Source of the DNA: Aspergillus flavus
Lineage: Eukaryota; Ascomycota; Eurotiomycetes; Eurotiales; Aspergillaceae
Direction: 5' to 3'
Assembly: GCF_009017415.1 (NCBI RefSeq)
Contig: NC_092407.1
Location: forward strand, 930,001 to 994,000
Length of the DNA: 64,000 nt
In this document: piece by piece, positions 1 through 11,667 of the stretch
Layout: every line of letters starts with the position of its first letter
Numbering within the stretch: position 1 is the first letter of the stretch
Position numbers and translations under genes: made by a program
The notes under the pieces: model-generated
Seen by the model: only the letters and a program-made list of their open reading frames with translations
The model's database searches: none
What the model was told of the DNA's origin: nothing

Positions 1-2452
1 ATATTGGCCACCAGTCTCTGGATCTCATGAGGCTTAGCGTCCTCCCAGGGATCGCAGAGGATGGAACTTGATGCGAATATAAAGTTTCCAGATGAAATGG
101 CCATGACATTGGTGAAGCAATCTGGTGATAGATCCATCGTGCCGGTCTCGAACAAAGCCACACAAGAGAAACTCTCAGATCGGGCCACATCGAACACTTC
201 AAATCCACTTCGGTTTCTTTTCACAATAACGAATTCGTCGTCCTTGTCGTCTTCGTATGGGTGTTCTGCGTCGTCTTCGCAGGGGACCCACTTTTGCTGG
301 CCCAGCTCCTTGCGTAGTACACTGAGAGATACGGACGCGTTGGGCATAAGTTTGTAAATCTGGTCTGCTGTCGCGAGCGCTCTCATGGACCGGACGTACT
401 CAGGAGATGCCTTCGCGAACCAGACATGGGTCAGGTGAACCTCGAGCTTCTCTACGTCAAAATATCGATTATCAAAGAAGCGTGTGAGATTCTCTGGGAA
501 CACTTCGAAATCTGACATGCAGATACCGGTGGCATATACAGCAATGGTTGGGTTGTCGTTTATCTTGGGGTATCGAAACCGTTTTAAAGGTTGCTCGGGG
601 TCAGGCTCTCGCCGATCATGGCCACGCACTGCAATTGATATTGGAATCTTCGCAGTGCCAACTGAGCGGGAGAGGTTCAGGGGAAGGTAGTATGTAAGAT
701 AATGCTGAGAAATTTCCAGACTATCTGGGTAGTAAAGCTCACAAACCTCCCCTATAGAAATAACCTCATCGAATCGCGTTGTGTTGTAATCTTCCCCAAG
801 TCTCAACCATGCATTGTGCTTCACCTTTGCGACATCCGCGGGGACCAAACCCACATGTTTCTTCTTCCCTTCTTTGGTCGCAATTGGTACGACGGTAGTA
901 AATTCCTGCCATTTCCCGAGTCGCTGGCACTCGTGAGTATATCCAATAAACATTGTGCTATCCCCGACGTCAGGGGAGCTGCGTACGATTGCTCTCATGG
1001 CGTCGATATGGCACTCTGCATCATCCCGTAGTAGGTTTAGGACCACTTGTGGCGATGAGAGACCGAAGAGCCGCGGCGGATGTTCATCCAGCGGACCAAG
1101 GAAGGTCGCACCCCGGCGCGTCCCCATCTTAACTAGATTCCAGAAATTTCGCTGGTCTCGTTCCTCTGCATCCTCGAGCATCTGACAAGCTTTGACTATA
1201 ACGCCCACCCACCCAGAGGAAAGACGGGCAAGGGTGTGTGCAGCTCGCCACACTGCGGTGGGCATGTCCATGTTGGTGGAAAACGTACTAGAAACCTCTC
1301 CAACAAAGTCACCCAAGGAAATGATCATTTCAACGACCGAGTTGATCGCTAGTCCGTCTTGAGTCCATGTGCACCATCGTTGCAAAAAGCAGCCCAGAGC
1401 GACCAGGGTGAACTCGTTGAATGACACCCGCGACGCGTCCTCAGCTACCGAACGTCGACAGAGCACGGGGTCACCGTAGTAGCGGAGATGTGAGAGTGAA
1501 AGCGACCAGAATATCCCCGTGCTGTGGGACGGATCCGCATCCTCAAGGCCGACTATCAGGCGACCTGCGCCCGACATGAGGGGTCTTTTTGTTCAACCGT
1601 CTTGTTGCTAACGCAGAAGACGTCCATATCTGGGTAGAGATGCCAAGCCGAGAGGGCAAGCAAAACAGCGCCGCTGTTCACTCTTTGAGATATCCCCATT
1701 AAAAGATTCTGCACCATTTCCATGGCAGACTGCCAAGCCTTGATAACACTGGAAAAGACCACAGAGTTATTATTCACCGAGATTGAGAGATTTTCAATGA
1801 TCAATCGGAGTTGAGAATGCTGACGCTGGTTTGCCTTGTCGGCGATCGCTAGCCACGCTCGAACACCAGCATCCCAGTTCGCAAGTTCAGCTCTCGTAAC
1901 CTCGAGGTGTGAAGCCCGAATTAGTGCGTAGTGAGAGGGTTCATTTGGGTCGCACTCCGCCGAGATCTGGGCTTTTCGCTCCTCAACAATTTCCACCCAT
2001 ATTGACGTTGCTTCTGCTGGCGTCCACAGCCGCGCCAGCATACAAGCCAACAGATGTACTGCCAGAGCGCCCTTTCCCGAAGTCGCAGCGGCCCAGATGG
2101 TTGTTGAGTCGGCGCCAACGTAGTTTTGGAACATGCCATGGGCCCGAGACCCTCGAGGGTTTGAGGAAGGCGTCGAGCATATTTCCGATACTCTTTGTCC
2201 GTATACCTTTACTAAAGCATCTGGCGAGGTTACCATGGATCCGATAATGGCGTCAAGCTTTCGGGCGGTTCGATGGGCAGGGTCTTCTTCGGCATTTTGT
2301 TTCCGTGAAGGCGATAACGACATGCCCACAGCCTTGTATTCTTGAGGGGCTTCGACCTTGAAGAGAGAGAAGTCGAAGTTCAAGCTCGCCAGAGCGAGCT
2401 GAAACTCGTTTGTCTGGGCTACAGCTGCCGCGGTGATCTTGGAGATATCCAT
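1..2452 (-). CDS. Large unidentified fungal protein, 3' end beyond window, one apparent frameshift
   Basis: The gene starts at 2452 (MDISKITAAAV). It reads openly for about 290 codons and ends in a stop at 1556-1558. One frame over, the minus strand is then open without a stop from about 1580 to the window edge, about 525 codons. Adding one C to the C4 run (plus-strand G4 at 1580-1583) joins the frames smoothly (KDP-LMSGAGRLIVGL). No GT...AG intron of suitable length restores the frame, so I read this as a frameshift mutation or an assembly error. The product would exceed 800 residues. It has no signal peptide or obvious membrane segment, and I recognise no catalytic motif. It looks like one of the large lineage-specific proteins common in Aspergillus and Penicillium. 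The function is unknown and the C-terminus lies outside the window. Confidence 0.7.
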
Positions 2453-4213
2453 CTTGCCGACAATATTGGGATTTGATGATGGAAATGTGCTCAGTCAGTA
2501 AGCTATGTAGCTTTTAGCGATCAGGCTGGGTGGGCATTGGGCCTGTCTTTGCGATCAGCCTCGTCACACATAGCTTGGGGCTATGCATGCAGTATGATGA
2601 AATCAGTCCTCCTCCAAGTAGATAGCTTCATAATCTTGATGGCGAAGTCGTGAAGATCCCAGTGCGATTGAGTACGGATCAATGTCTTATCTACAACAAG
2701 ACCCTGGATCATTATCGTTATCACTTTGACGTCCGTGCGGATTGACGCTGTAGTTGTCCCGCATATTTAGCGCCTATAAAATGCTTGATAGTAGAGCATA
2801 ACCACCTCTAGGCTATCCTCGTCCTTACCTAGTCATCGTAACTTAGTAACTTATACTCGAGTAGTTGTTGAACCTGCATCCGGATGAGTACTCAAGTCTA
2901 CACTCAAATGGCGAACGACACGGTGACGCCGCATATTGTGGTAACCTCACGAAGAAGTAGAAAGTTCCATGTGAACTGAAGAACTGGGGAGCTTGCCAGA
3001 TTGCGTACAGAGGCCTAGATATTGTCTATAATATAAAAGTGGTCAGCCCGGTATATCTCAATCTAACGTCCTATTCACGTAGTAGGACCGGATTCATATT
3101 TTACCAAAGCTGTTACCTGCTCATTGTGCCTTACTACCACACTCAGGGCAATTTAATTAAAGTATAACCTCTCTCGAATAGCAGGCACATACATACCCAA
3201 TCGTCAGGGCCCCCAACAGCCCCAGATGAGCGATACAATCACCAATGACGAGCAACGGGAAACATCAAAACAACAACTCCACACGGACAAAGATATAGCC
3301 CGATGGCAACCGTGGCTATTCTTACCTCTTCAGGAAGGGCCTCTAGCAATACCCACCAATAGCCGCTTGGTGGTGGAGACACCCCAAATCACGGGGTAAA
3401 GCCACGGGGACACCTGTCCTATTCGGGACTGGTGCGTTTTCTCCGGATTCCCATCCGGTAGAATTATTTGAACACTTTCTGATTTGTCTGGTTGGATTGT
3501 GTACTATTTACTGTGTGTGGATTTATGCGCGATCGCTCAGGGGGAAGCGATTACTTTTGCGGGAAACTTTTAGGCTAGGATCCTTGGAAGCTTCTTGTTA
3601 TCTCATTTACATTTTAGGTTTAGAGTAACTGTTTTGGGGCAGATATATTTATGGCAGTTTGTGACACTGAACATACTTTCTACGGTCGGGGGCGAGGAGT
3701 CGGGTATGCCTGTTTTCGTTAGGACATCCTTTGGAGACGAGCTCCGCTTTCCTGCTTGGGGCTGTCTCTTTGAGACCACGGTGTCTACGCGTGAATCAAT
3801 TGAGCTAGTAATTATTAATCTATAAGATGTCCAATTCACGACTGTATGTCTTGTCTGGCGTAGGATTGACTGGAGTTGGGGGCCTTCTACTGTTTAATCA
3901 ACACGCTACTAATAAATGCTTCAACAAGTTCTAGTACATGGGAAGGTAAAGTGAACCAAGGTACTCAAGGCAACCGGTATGCTAGTAATCCATAGATATT
4001 TGTAGCAAGGCCATGAGACATAGAAGAGAATACATCCTCAGGTCTACATATCTAGCGAAGGTGACCTAATGTTTTGCAGTGTCCGCTGCTTGGGTGAATG
4101 CTCTGTAGTTCATTATATTCCGCTCATACAATGTCTAAATACATAAGGGAAGGTGCATAGCTACACCATCCATGCAATATAACCGAACTGTTTGGACAGA
4201 TGATTTTGATAAT
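2453..4213. other. Intergenic, 1.76 kb, no convincing gene
   Basis: The region is AT-rich and holds the 5' flank of the large minus-strand protein and the 3' flank of the E1-beta gene. A TATAAAA-like string lies near 2775. Apart from the short ORF listed at 3226 I see no supported coding sequence, RNA gene or mobile element. Confidence 0.6.
3226..3399 (+). CDS. Possible small ORF or decayed first exon, 57 codons
   Basis: An ATG at 3226 opens a 57-codon frame (MSDTITNDEQRETSKQQ...) ending with TAA at 3397. It is hydrophilic at the start and has fairly balanced codons. A GTAAAG string over the stop could be a weak splice donor, which would make this a first exon, but I found no following exon that continues it. 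Chance is a reasonable alternative. Confidence 0.15.
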   Translation: MSDTITNDEQRETSKQQLHTDKDIARWQPWLFLPLQEGPLAIPTNSRLVVETPQITG

Positions 4214-5483
4214 TTAGTACTCAATGCTCTGCTTGATGGCGTCATATATCCCTGTATAAGATTAGTCTAGCTGTTCACAGTAAGATGGCGACACATCAAC
4301 TTACGAGCAACATCAGGCAGGATGAACTTCTCATATTGAAGTCCTGTATGTGTACTCCATCCTGCTACACGCTTGACGGGTGCCTCCAACCGCAAGAACG
4401 CCTGGTCCTGAATAGTAGCAGCCACCTCGGCACCGACTCCATAGTTGATCATGCTCTCGTGCACCACGATCGCTCTGCCGGTCTTCTTCACGCTATCGAG
4501 GACCGTTTGCCGATCCCACGGGTAGATAGTGCGCAGATCAATCAGCTCCACACTGACACCGAGGGCCTTCTCCGCGGCGGCAATAGCTGCGGAGCACAGA
4601 TAGAGCGGCTGGCCGTAGGAGATAAGGGTGACATCATTTCCCGGCTTCAGAATCTCCGCCTTACTGAGCGGAATCGTGTAATACTCATTCGGGACATGCT
4701 CCACCGCCGCGCGGTACAAGCATTTCGGCTCCATGAAGATGACGGGGTTATTATGCTCGAAAATAGAAGCTAGGAGGAGGCCCTTCGCTTGAGATGGAGA
4801 ACGTGGAACAACAACCTGGACACCCGGGACGTGTGCGAAAAGCGCCTCGGGGGATTGTGAATGGTATCTAGTTAGGGTTAAAGTCAGTATACCAATTCGA
4901 GAGCGCTCATTGGGCCGGGACCATACAAAGCGCCGTGTCCAACTGCACCACATGGCATGCGCACAACCATGCCACCAGCATGTACTCCCGTGGCACCTTC
5001 ACGATATCTGAATTTTGCGGCTTCGTTGACAATCTGGTCGAAAGCTGGGAAGACATAATCCGCGAACTGGATCTCCGCGACCGGCTTCATACCCTGTGCT
5101 GCGGCCCCAATGGCAAATCCCACGATCCCTTGTTCTGTCAATGGGGTGTTGAAAACACGTTCTGACCCGAATTCCGTTTGTAGATCCATCGAGCAGCGAA
5201 AGACACCTCCGAAGGCGACATCTTCGCCAAAGAGCATCACCTTCTCCGACTTTGCGAGTGCAGTGCGTAGGGCGGAATTGATGGCTTGGTAGAGGTTCAT
5301 GGATTTCGAGGTGGTGGAGCCAGGAAGTTCTAAGCTTTCGGAGAGAGTGGAGGATGTGTGATGAAGGAGCGGAGTGGTTTTGTAGTCGATGGGCAGGTTC
5401 AGTCGTGACGATGGCGATGCCGCGCCCGAGTATAGTCGACGACCGGATGGGCGTATTAGTCGGGGTAGGCGGAGGGACGCCAT
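4214..5483 (-). CDS. Branched-chain 2-oxoacid dehydrogenase E1 component, beta subunit (mitochondrial)
   Basis: This is the beta subunit of the thiamine-diphosphate E1 enzyme that decarboxylates the 2-oxo acids of valine, leucine and isoleucine in the mitochondrial BCKDH complex. Three exons give 385 residues, normal for the family. Intron 1 is 4868-4926 (GTATGG...ACTAG) and intron 2 is 4252-4304 (GTAAGT...ACAG). The last 12 codons ([11 protein letters not shown], then stop) lie in the third exon. The N-terminus ([19 protein letters not shown]) is Arg/Ser-rich, like a mitochondrial presequence. The pyrimidine-binding domain spans about residues 60-235 ([27 protein letters not shown]). The C-terminal transketolase domain spans about 250-375 ([24 protein letters not shown]). 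It looks intact and functional. A pyrimidine-rich tract precedes the start. Confidence 0.95.
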
Positions 5484-5497
5484 TGTGTGAGTTGAGG

Positions 5498-5533
5498 CGA
5501 GGGAGAGAGGGAGAGAGGGAGAGGAGCGGAGAG
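5498..5533 (-). promoter_or_regulatory. Pyrimidine-rich tract upstream of the E1-beta start
   Basis: On the coding strand this is an almost pure CT tract, written as GA repeats on the plus strand, about 15-50 bases upstream of the ATG. Such tracts are common near transcription starts of strongly expressed filamentous-fungal genes. The role is inferred from position. Confidence 0.5.
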
Positions 5534-6511
5534 TGTAGTTTATCGATGTCGGTCAAAGAAAAGCCTCCCCTTGATTTATATCCCATTCCGTTTTCCCCAG
5601 AATGTCATCATGCGGGGATCCCTTCCGCGCCGCCTCCGCGGATAACCGAGCATGGGTGGCCTCGGTGCCTGGACCCTGGACGTTACATCCAATAATGTCT
5701 CCGCTGGTTATGAAATCCTTCCATGTTGGACTGTATTTTTTTCATGATCAGCGAGGTACACCAGTTGGGAATGTTGATGTTCCCTTGATATGGTCTGTCT
5801 TATCAGCCGCATGACTAGAGAGGTCTTTCCCTATATATATAATATTCCCCTCTTGTCATGAGAATTATATGAATAATATTAATACTGTTATTCATACTTA
5901 AAGAAATATTCTCGGGTGAGATCAAACTGAAAAAGGTATTGTGTGGAGAGTATCTTCGAAGATCGAACCAGCGGAGACATGGTAGAATATATATTAGCAT
6001 ACCTAAGTAGATAGTGTCCCATTCCGTGGGTACTGCCCAGATAGTAATGATTAAATTAGTTCTTTGCTAAAGTAGTACGGTTCTCATTACATCTTAGCAG
6101 ATATCTTACTCCTTAGAATTACTATAGGACTAATGCTTATATCAATTAGCTTCGAAAAACAGCCCAGTTATTAATTGATGTCTCAGCTTACATCATCCCG
6201 TGTCCGTTAAGCCCGTTGTCGTTGTCAACGAACGGACGGACGGACAAACATAAAACCCAGCATCTTGTCACCTCAATACGTTCATGACATATGCTCAGCA
6301 GATTTTCACTCTCCGTTCAGCATCCTGATTGGGAAGACGAGCAGCAGTGCCTTCTGACCCCACCTCATGGAGCCTAGTACTATAGTGGCTGAACGTCCAG
6401 CGGTTTGTGTCCTCCATGCAGGAGCTCTCGCTGTTTGTCACGGAAGGAGCTAATGTAAAGAAATAGTGCGACTTTTGCCATTCCAGAAAGGTTCGTCAAT
6501 CAGACTGTGCA
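5534..6511. other. Divergent intergenic region between E1-beta and a Zn2Cys6 regulator
   Basis: This holds the promoters of both flanking genes. The part at about 5815-6190 is strongly AT-rich. Apart from the CGGAC repeat listed at 6233 I see no gene or repeat. Confidence 0.6.
6233..6245 (+). promoter_or_regulatory. CGGAC triplet repeat, candidate Zn2Cys6 site
   Basis: The sequence reads CGGACGGACGGAC, about 270 bp before the regulator start. An inverted copy of the half-site (GTCCG) lies about 30 bp further left. Near-identical repeats recur at 9612 and 11354. Zn2Cys6 proteins typically bind CGG triplets. Confidence 0.45.
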
Positions 6512-8866
6512 ATGGATGCCCCCAAAGAGTCCTTTTTCAACCACGAACCATCCTCGCTGTCTTCTGCCGTATCATGTCGTTCACGTATATATTGACTTCG
6601 TAGTCTCCCAGATCAAATGTGATCGGCAGTTCCCATGTGCCAATTGCATCGATGCCCGCGTAGATTGCCGCAGAGATCGACCCAAGAAGAGTAGGGGCCC
6701 AAAAAGATCTCGGTGAGATTTTCAGAGTCCTCAAGATTAATGACTACGCTCACGTTTATTAAGCATGCTCTCTTTGTCTGGAAGAATTGCCGCGCTTGAG
6801 TCATCAGTCGCCGCGTTGCCGTCTAGTCAAGGCTTAAGTCCTCACGTAGCGACCGGATTACCTGGCAAGGAAACGACTGAGAACGACAGTGGTAATACTT
6901 CTCATGATAGGCGGCAAAGCGAAAGTATCGAGAGGCGATCGCCGAACTCATTGAACAGTAACGCCAGAGATGGCTTGACCCAGCAAACCTCAGAAGGCAC
7001 TCGATTTCTGCAACGAGAGCTTGAGTCAAATCCATCGCTGGGGACAAATAGATCTAGTGTGTTGAGGGAGGCAATTGACTTTGTTAGTCGACTTTCTGAC
7101 ACGTCGAAGCCGTTCTTTGCAACCGACTCTTTCGAAACGTCGGAAATGCGAGGCGATCATGAAGTACAAGGGTTTCCGCCAGAACTGCTGTATCTGATGA
7201 CGATGAGTGAGTCGATGTAATGTAGTGGTTTATGTCGCTAACCGGGGACCCCAGATACTGAGCCGAACACTATGAAACAGTCGTTCTGGCCTGACCATGT
7301 TTCCTTCCAGACCTTGGAAGGAATGTGTCTGTCCCTTATAGAAGGCAAAGAGGACCAACACACGCTTACTTGTTACCGCGTCTGTGTCTATATGAAGGCT
7401 GCCACGTTGCTTTGCCGACTACCAAAGAAAGATCGGAGTGTGCCACTCCGAAGACGACTCGAACAAAGTAAGAAGCAATATGAACACGAAGTACATAAGG
7501 CACTTTCCGAACTAGACTTTCTTGCTCCTCCAAGTTTGGTTCTCTTGCAAGCGTTTTTGTCTGGGGTTCGTTGAAATGCCTCATCCCCACTCGACTTGAT
7601 TAGCCCTCCATGCTAATTCTATTCACTACCAGGCACTATTCATGCAGATTCAAGGTGACATGTCTCGGAGCTGGACATTGACAGCGTTTGCCTCTAGAAC
7701 CTTAGTATCTTTGAATTACCACACGATTGACACCCATTTGCCGTTTGACGGAACAAAGCAGGACATATATGGGGCACTTTATACGTGTTACTATCTTGAC
7801 AAAATGCTCAGTGTGCTTCTTCTGAGACCACCTTCACTTCCAAAACTGAGGGTAAAACCAGCAGACCTAGTGCATTTGGATCCTCAGCTTCCTCTCAGCG
7901 CTAGTCTCAAAACCATGGTCGAGTTTGCACAAATCCAGGAGGGCGTTCTCGATATACTCCTCAGCCACAGGGATAAGAACGATCAATCCGTCGTCATTGA
8001 TAAGCTTCTACGGGATACATATGATATCCATACGACAATTGAAAAGGTGAGCAGCTTGAGTATCCACAGAATAGGCATTGCAGGGTTACAGATATTGAAT
8101 GCTCGCTTTATCAGCGTCAACATCAATTACCTTTCAGGGAAACGACTTACGAATGGGTAGCCATCGAATTTGGCTATTACGCACTACTCACTAGTGTTTT
8201 GCACTTGAACAAGCGCGTCGCCCAAAATCGATCAAGTCAGGAAGATTGTCTGAGGGCTTCACGGCAGTCGCTCATACGCCTTAGGAGAATGCAGGACGAG
8301 ATTTGGATGGATGCTAATTTCCTTGATGAGTATCCATACTTCCTCACTTGGTCAGTTCCCCCTTGCTCGACGTTTACTGCGCCGTCTCTAAACCCATCAG
8401 GACCTTACTGTTCTATCCACTACATCCTTTTTTTGTCCTTTTTTGCAATGTGGTGTGCTCGGCGAATCTTGATGATTATACATTGATGGCCGCGGTCACC
8501 AAAGGGATATCGCGCTTTGGGGAAAAACATCCCTCCATTGCTCAAGTCCATAAGTTATTCTCAGCTTTCCTCCGCCTAGTTGGCCCTCTGATCCATAACC
8601 GCCCTAGACCCGCGCTTTCTCAACCCTCTTTGGAGATATCCAGCATGATGGCGCAACATCCTCCAGCAACAATGCACAATTCCTTTGGCTCAAACTTCGC
8701 TCAAGAAAGTGGAGCCAATTTACAAGACCGAAGTATCGTCGGCCAAGACGCACAAGTCAATCTGGACAATGAGCTCATGTGGGACCTTCTAGATTCTCAA
8801 CCATGGCTGGGTTGGATTAGATCAGATGCCTTGACAGATCTCCCGACTTCCAATCTACCATTCTAG
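6512..8866 (+). CDS. Zn2Cys6 transcription factor, probably damaged in its zinc cluster
   Basis: The N-terminal region carries a fungal binuclear zinc cluster of which five of six cysteines are visible (VSCRS ... KCDRQFPCANC ... VDCRRD). It is followed by a basic stretch, a linker and a long fungal_trans-like regulatory domain. Later introns are clear: 6713-6763, 7207-7254, 7566-7632, 8047-8114 and 8351-8400. The first junction is not. The frame with ATG at 6512 reads SAVSCRS and then stops. KCD lies in another frame, and the only gap between them is a 27-base pseudo-intron (GTATAT...CCCAG), too short to splice. The first cysteine also seems lost. Small indels at the first exon end are the simplest reading, so DNA binding may be lost. 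The rest of the gene is open to the stop at 8866. The start is uncertain. Confidence 0.75.
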
Positions 8867-9967
8867 CCATTTGATGAGATACATTTCCTCCATACCTTTA
8901 CACCTACAGCAACTCATGAGAGCATTGAGACGCCCGAGATTCTTTGCGGCGATGTAGGCTCCATTGGCCTCGACTTTATGGATGTAAAATGGCGAGATAA
9001 AATATGTTCTCAAAATCAAGCCTTTGTGACGGTACGTGCCGCATCAAGAAATGGAAGTTCGTTAAGTTCTCCATGTCCTGGTATGACTGACTAGAAATGG
9101 GATATGCTAACAGCTGATATACCAGGCAAATCTTGAGGTGGCGGGGAGCTCTATGAAACAATTGAGTATAACAGCTTCATGTTTCCATTACGGCGGACTT
9201 AATTATTCTATAGTTTCTCTATTGACAAAATTATCAATGTGTTGGCAATTATATAGTTTAACTTTAGATCATATTAATAATATTGTCATAGTCGCTAGTT
9301 AGTTACTACTTTAGTAATGGTAGTAGTCACCTAAGCTTATGGATCGTACTGCCTAAAGCTCTCGGAGGGAATGCCTAAAGGCCCTACAATTTAGGGACGA
9401 CAGCCCCCAGGCCCCCCACAGATACTGAATATCTCTCTGGAACCGGCCAAATTGATAATTGGGGTATTCAGATTACTCTAGATGATTGGTCGAGAGGATA
9501 GCGGATTTGCATATGTGAATATTCATCAACCAACATATACTATAGTACATTAACGGTGGTAGATTGGTAACATTTTGCTTCGATCACATTGTTTAGATCT
9601 CGAGGTCCGGGCGGACGGACGGAAATGTATATGTTCCGGGTCCGCGAGGAAGAAGACGGGCCGGACATGGAGTGTAAAGGCTGCATCACAGTATATTTGG
9701 AGAAATTTTACATCACGAACACTGACATAATGACGGTGGCTGTTCTACCTCCGAATTTCCGTCCGCGGCTTTCCAAAGCTATTTGCGGATCTGGACAAGC
9801 CCTTCGGTGTTATAAGCGCGAGCAACGACCGAGACCCCGTTGTTTTTGATTGCAAGCGGTTTATAAGTGCCACATGGTTCGCCCGATCTTAGATTGACAT
9901 CCTTTGTATTCTGCTCCGCCTGAGAACGGTTGATTGAGAAAACACAGTAACACAAGATTCATACAAT
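8867..9967. other. Intergenic, upstream of the NmrA-like gene
   Basis: The regulator frame stays open for about 75 codons past its TAG at 8864-8866, but nothing supports readthrough. The stretch at 9180-9330 is very AT-rich. A CGGAC triplet repeat lies at 9612. I see no supported gene. Confidence 0.55.
9612..9624 (+). promoter_or_regulatory. CGGAC triplet repeat upstream of the NmrA-like gene
   Basis: CGGACGGACGGAA followed by ATGT lies about 345 bp before the start at 9968. It matches the repeat at 11354 for 15 bases and the one at 6233 for 12. Confidence 0.45.
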
Positions 9968-10916
9968 ATGCTTATTTTGATCGCTGGTATCACCGGCTTT
10001 GTCGGTATTCCGTGTGCTAGGTCCGCATTTGCGCGTGGCCACAAGGTTCGAGGCCTAGCTCGCAACATCGACAATCTGCCGGCAGATGTTCGGGACCGGC
10101 TTGAAGGTTTTGAGACGATGTCAGACCCCCATGACATTGCGGCAATGGATCGGGCCACAAAAGGTGTTGACGCCATTATCTGTTCATTTGCTGCCGTCCC
10201 AGAAATGTTCATGGAATCACAAATGATGCTTATTAGGGCAGCAGAGCGTGCGGGAGTAAAGGTACGTACCACGATGCCCGTCTCTTCGCAGTCGGCTAAG
10301 TGCTTTGGAGATCTTCCACGCCACCTCATGGAATTACGACTGGAGGCTTTCCCCTGGTTCACATGAAATTTACGACGACATGCGGGGATTCGCTCACCAT
10401 GTGGCGGTTAGCTCGACAATCAAGCCGATCTATATGATGACTGGCGCAATTGCCGAGTACTACTTCAAGAGAAGCCCTTATGACTGGGACCCGGTTACGA
10501 AGACCTTCAATTTCCACGGGCCTTCGACATTTCCCACTCGTTATACTACCGCGGAAGACATCGGAAATTACGTGCTTGAGGCTATTACTGCCCCAGAAGC
10601 GGCTAATGGTGGCTTTGTCCATGTTCAGAGCTTTGAAGCCTCCCCGGAAGACATTGTCAAAGCATACAATGCTGCGAGAGGAGGCCGCGTCACTGCCAAG
10701 CTTAATTGCTTAGGATCACTGAAGGATGCAGAAGATAAGCTGAACGAGGGAAGAGCTAAATATGGGAAAAGCGAATGGTATAACTATCTTCGGTATAGCT
10801 ACCAATATCATATCCCGGCCCGATCTTGGGATTACGAGCCAGTGGATGTTGCGCGCTTCCCGAACGTCAAGCAGACTAGTTTGGAAGAGTTCTTCCGCCG
10901 CAATCCGGACGTATAA
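9968..10916 (+). CDS. NmrA-like / isoflavone-reductase-like NAD(P)-binding protein
   Basis: Two exons separated by a 49-bp intron (10262-10310, GTACGT...GGAG) give 299 residues. The N-terminus has the Rossmann dinucleotide loop of atypical short-chain dehydrogenases (IAGITGFVGIPCARSAF). It is followed by a basic turn (RGHKVRGLAR) that suggests NADPH preference, and the FHATSWNYDWR segment is typical of fungal NmrA-like reductases. The family contains both redox-sensing regulators and small-molecule reductases, and the substrate cannot be told here. It sits between a Zn2Cys6 regulator and a decayed SRPBCC gene that share its upstream CGGAC repeat. This suggests a small co-regulated locus. Confidence 0.85.
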
Positions 10917-11667
10917 TTTATCATGTATCGAAGTTGCTGGTTAGATCAATATATTCCCTTTGGTTCAAATCTCGGCGGATTGTATCAGACAGAAAATGTA
11001 TCTGGCGCTCGGAGCCTTCTTAAATTCACACAAAACAGTTGCTTAAATCCGAGCTAAGATGGGACGTGTTAAGTGTATTTCTTCCATGCACCAAGTAAAC
11101 GTTCACTCCAGAGCCGAAATGGCGGCTCTAGACTGGTGGTACCTAATAGTAGTTAGGTAGGATCGTTATCTACTCTTGTAAGCGCTCACATTCATGTGCC
11201 GGTCATGTCATTTAGATCTATCTCTTTACTTTAATATTATTCCGTGTATAAGGCCGGGTCGTGCCCAGCGCAAGCCCGGAGGAGGTGCGGTAAGGGGGCC
11301 TTTTTGTGCCTAAGGCTCCGGATCACGGTCATCAATTCTGCTTATCGGACTTTCGGACGGACGGAATGTGTTTATCGTCCGTGACAATATAAGTCAGCGA
11401 TTCTGATAACCTTCAAGCCTTCAAGTCTGGAGTTGATTATAAACCATTTCCAGACAGTTCCAAACGGCAAGATTTATAATAATGATGTCTTTAGTGACCA
11501 TTGTCCCAGCATCACAATAAGTTTATAAAGAACACAACCTTCGATGGTAGCGCAACCTGCAACTCATACGAAAGCCGTACAATCATATGGCATCATTGCG
11601 AGATCTCCAAATTTCCCATTTTCCCACCTGAAAAATCTCCAGACCCACCCTGTTCCAAACCTTAAAC
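10917..11667. other. Intergenic, upstream of the SRPBCC pseudogene
   Basis: It holds the third CGGAC repeat (11354) but no coding sequence I can support. Confidence 0.55.
11354..11366 (+). promoter_or_regulatory. CGGAC triplet repeat upstream of the SRPBCC pseudogene
   Basis: CGGACGGACGGAA lies about 300 bp before the ATG at 11668. A further CGGAC at 11346 and an inverted GTCCG near 11387 flank it. Confidence 0.45.

Noticed and set aside
3595..3825. Overlapping ORFs on both strands near 3.6-3.8 kb
   Set aside because: Short, mutually antisense and without protein-like features; chance in AT-rich intergenic DNA.
4999..5586. 195-codon minus-strand ORF overlapping the E1-beta start
   Set aside because: Out of frame with the E1-beta gene, which has clear family motifs throughout.
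8047..8091. Apparent splice-phase conflict in the first regulator
   Set aside because: Using the acceptor at 8113-8114 gives a 68-bp intron and keeps the frame into LPFRETTYEWVAIEF.
8867..9095. Open frame continuing past the stop of the first Zn2Cys6 regulator
   Set aside because: No readthrough context or family tail recognised; the normal stop at 8864-8866 is sufficient.
9589..9849. 86-codon plus-strand ORF upstream of the NmrA-like gene
   Set aside because: Does not start with ATG, no resemblance, lies in promoter sequence, and is partly created by the CGGAC repeat.
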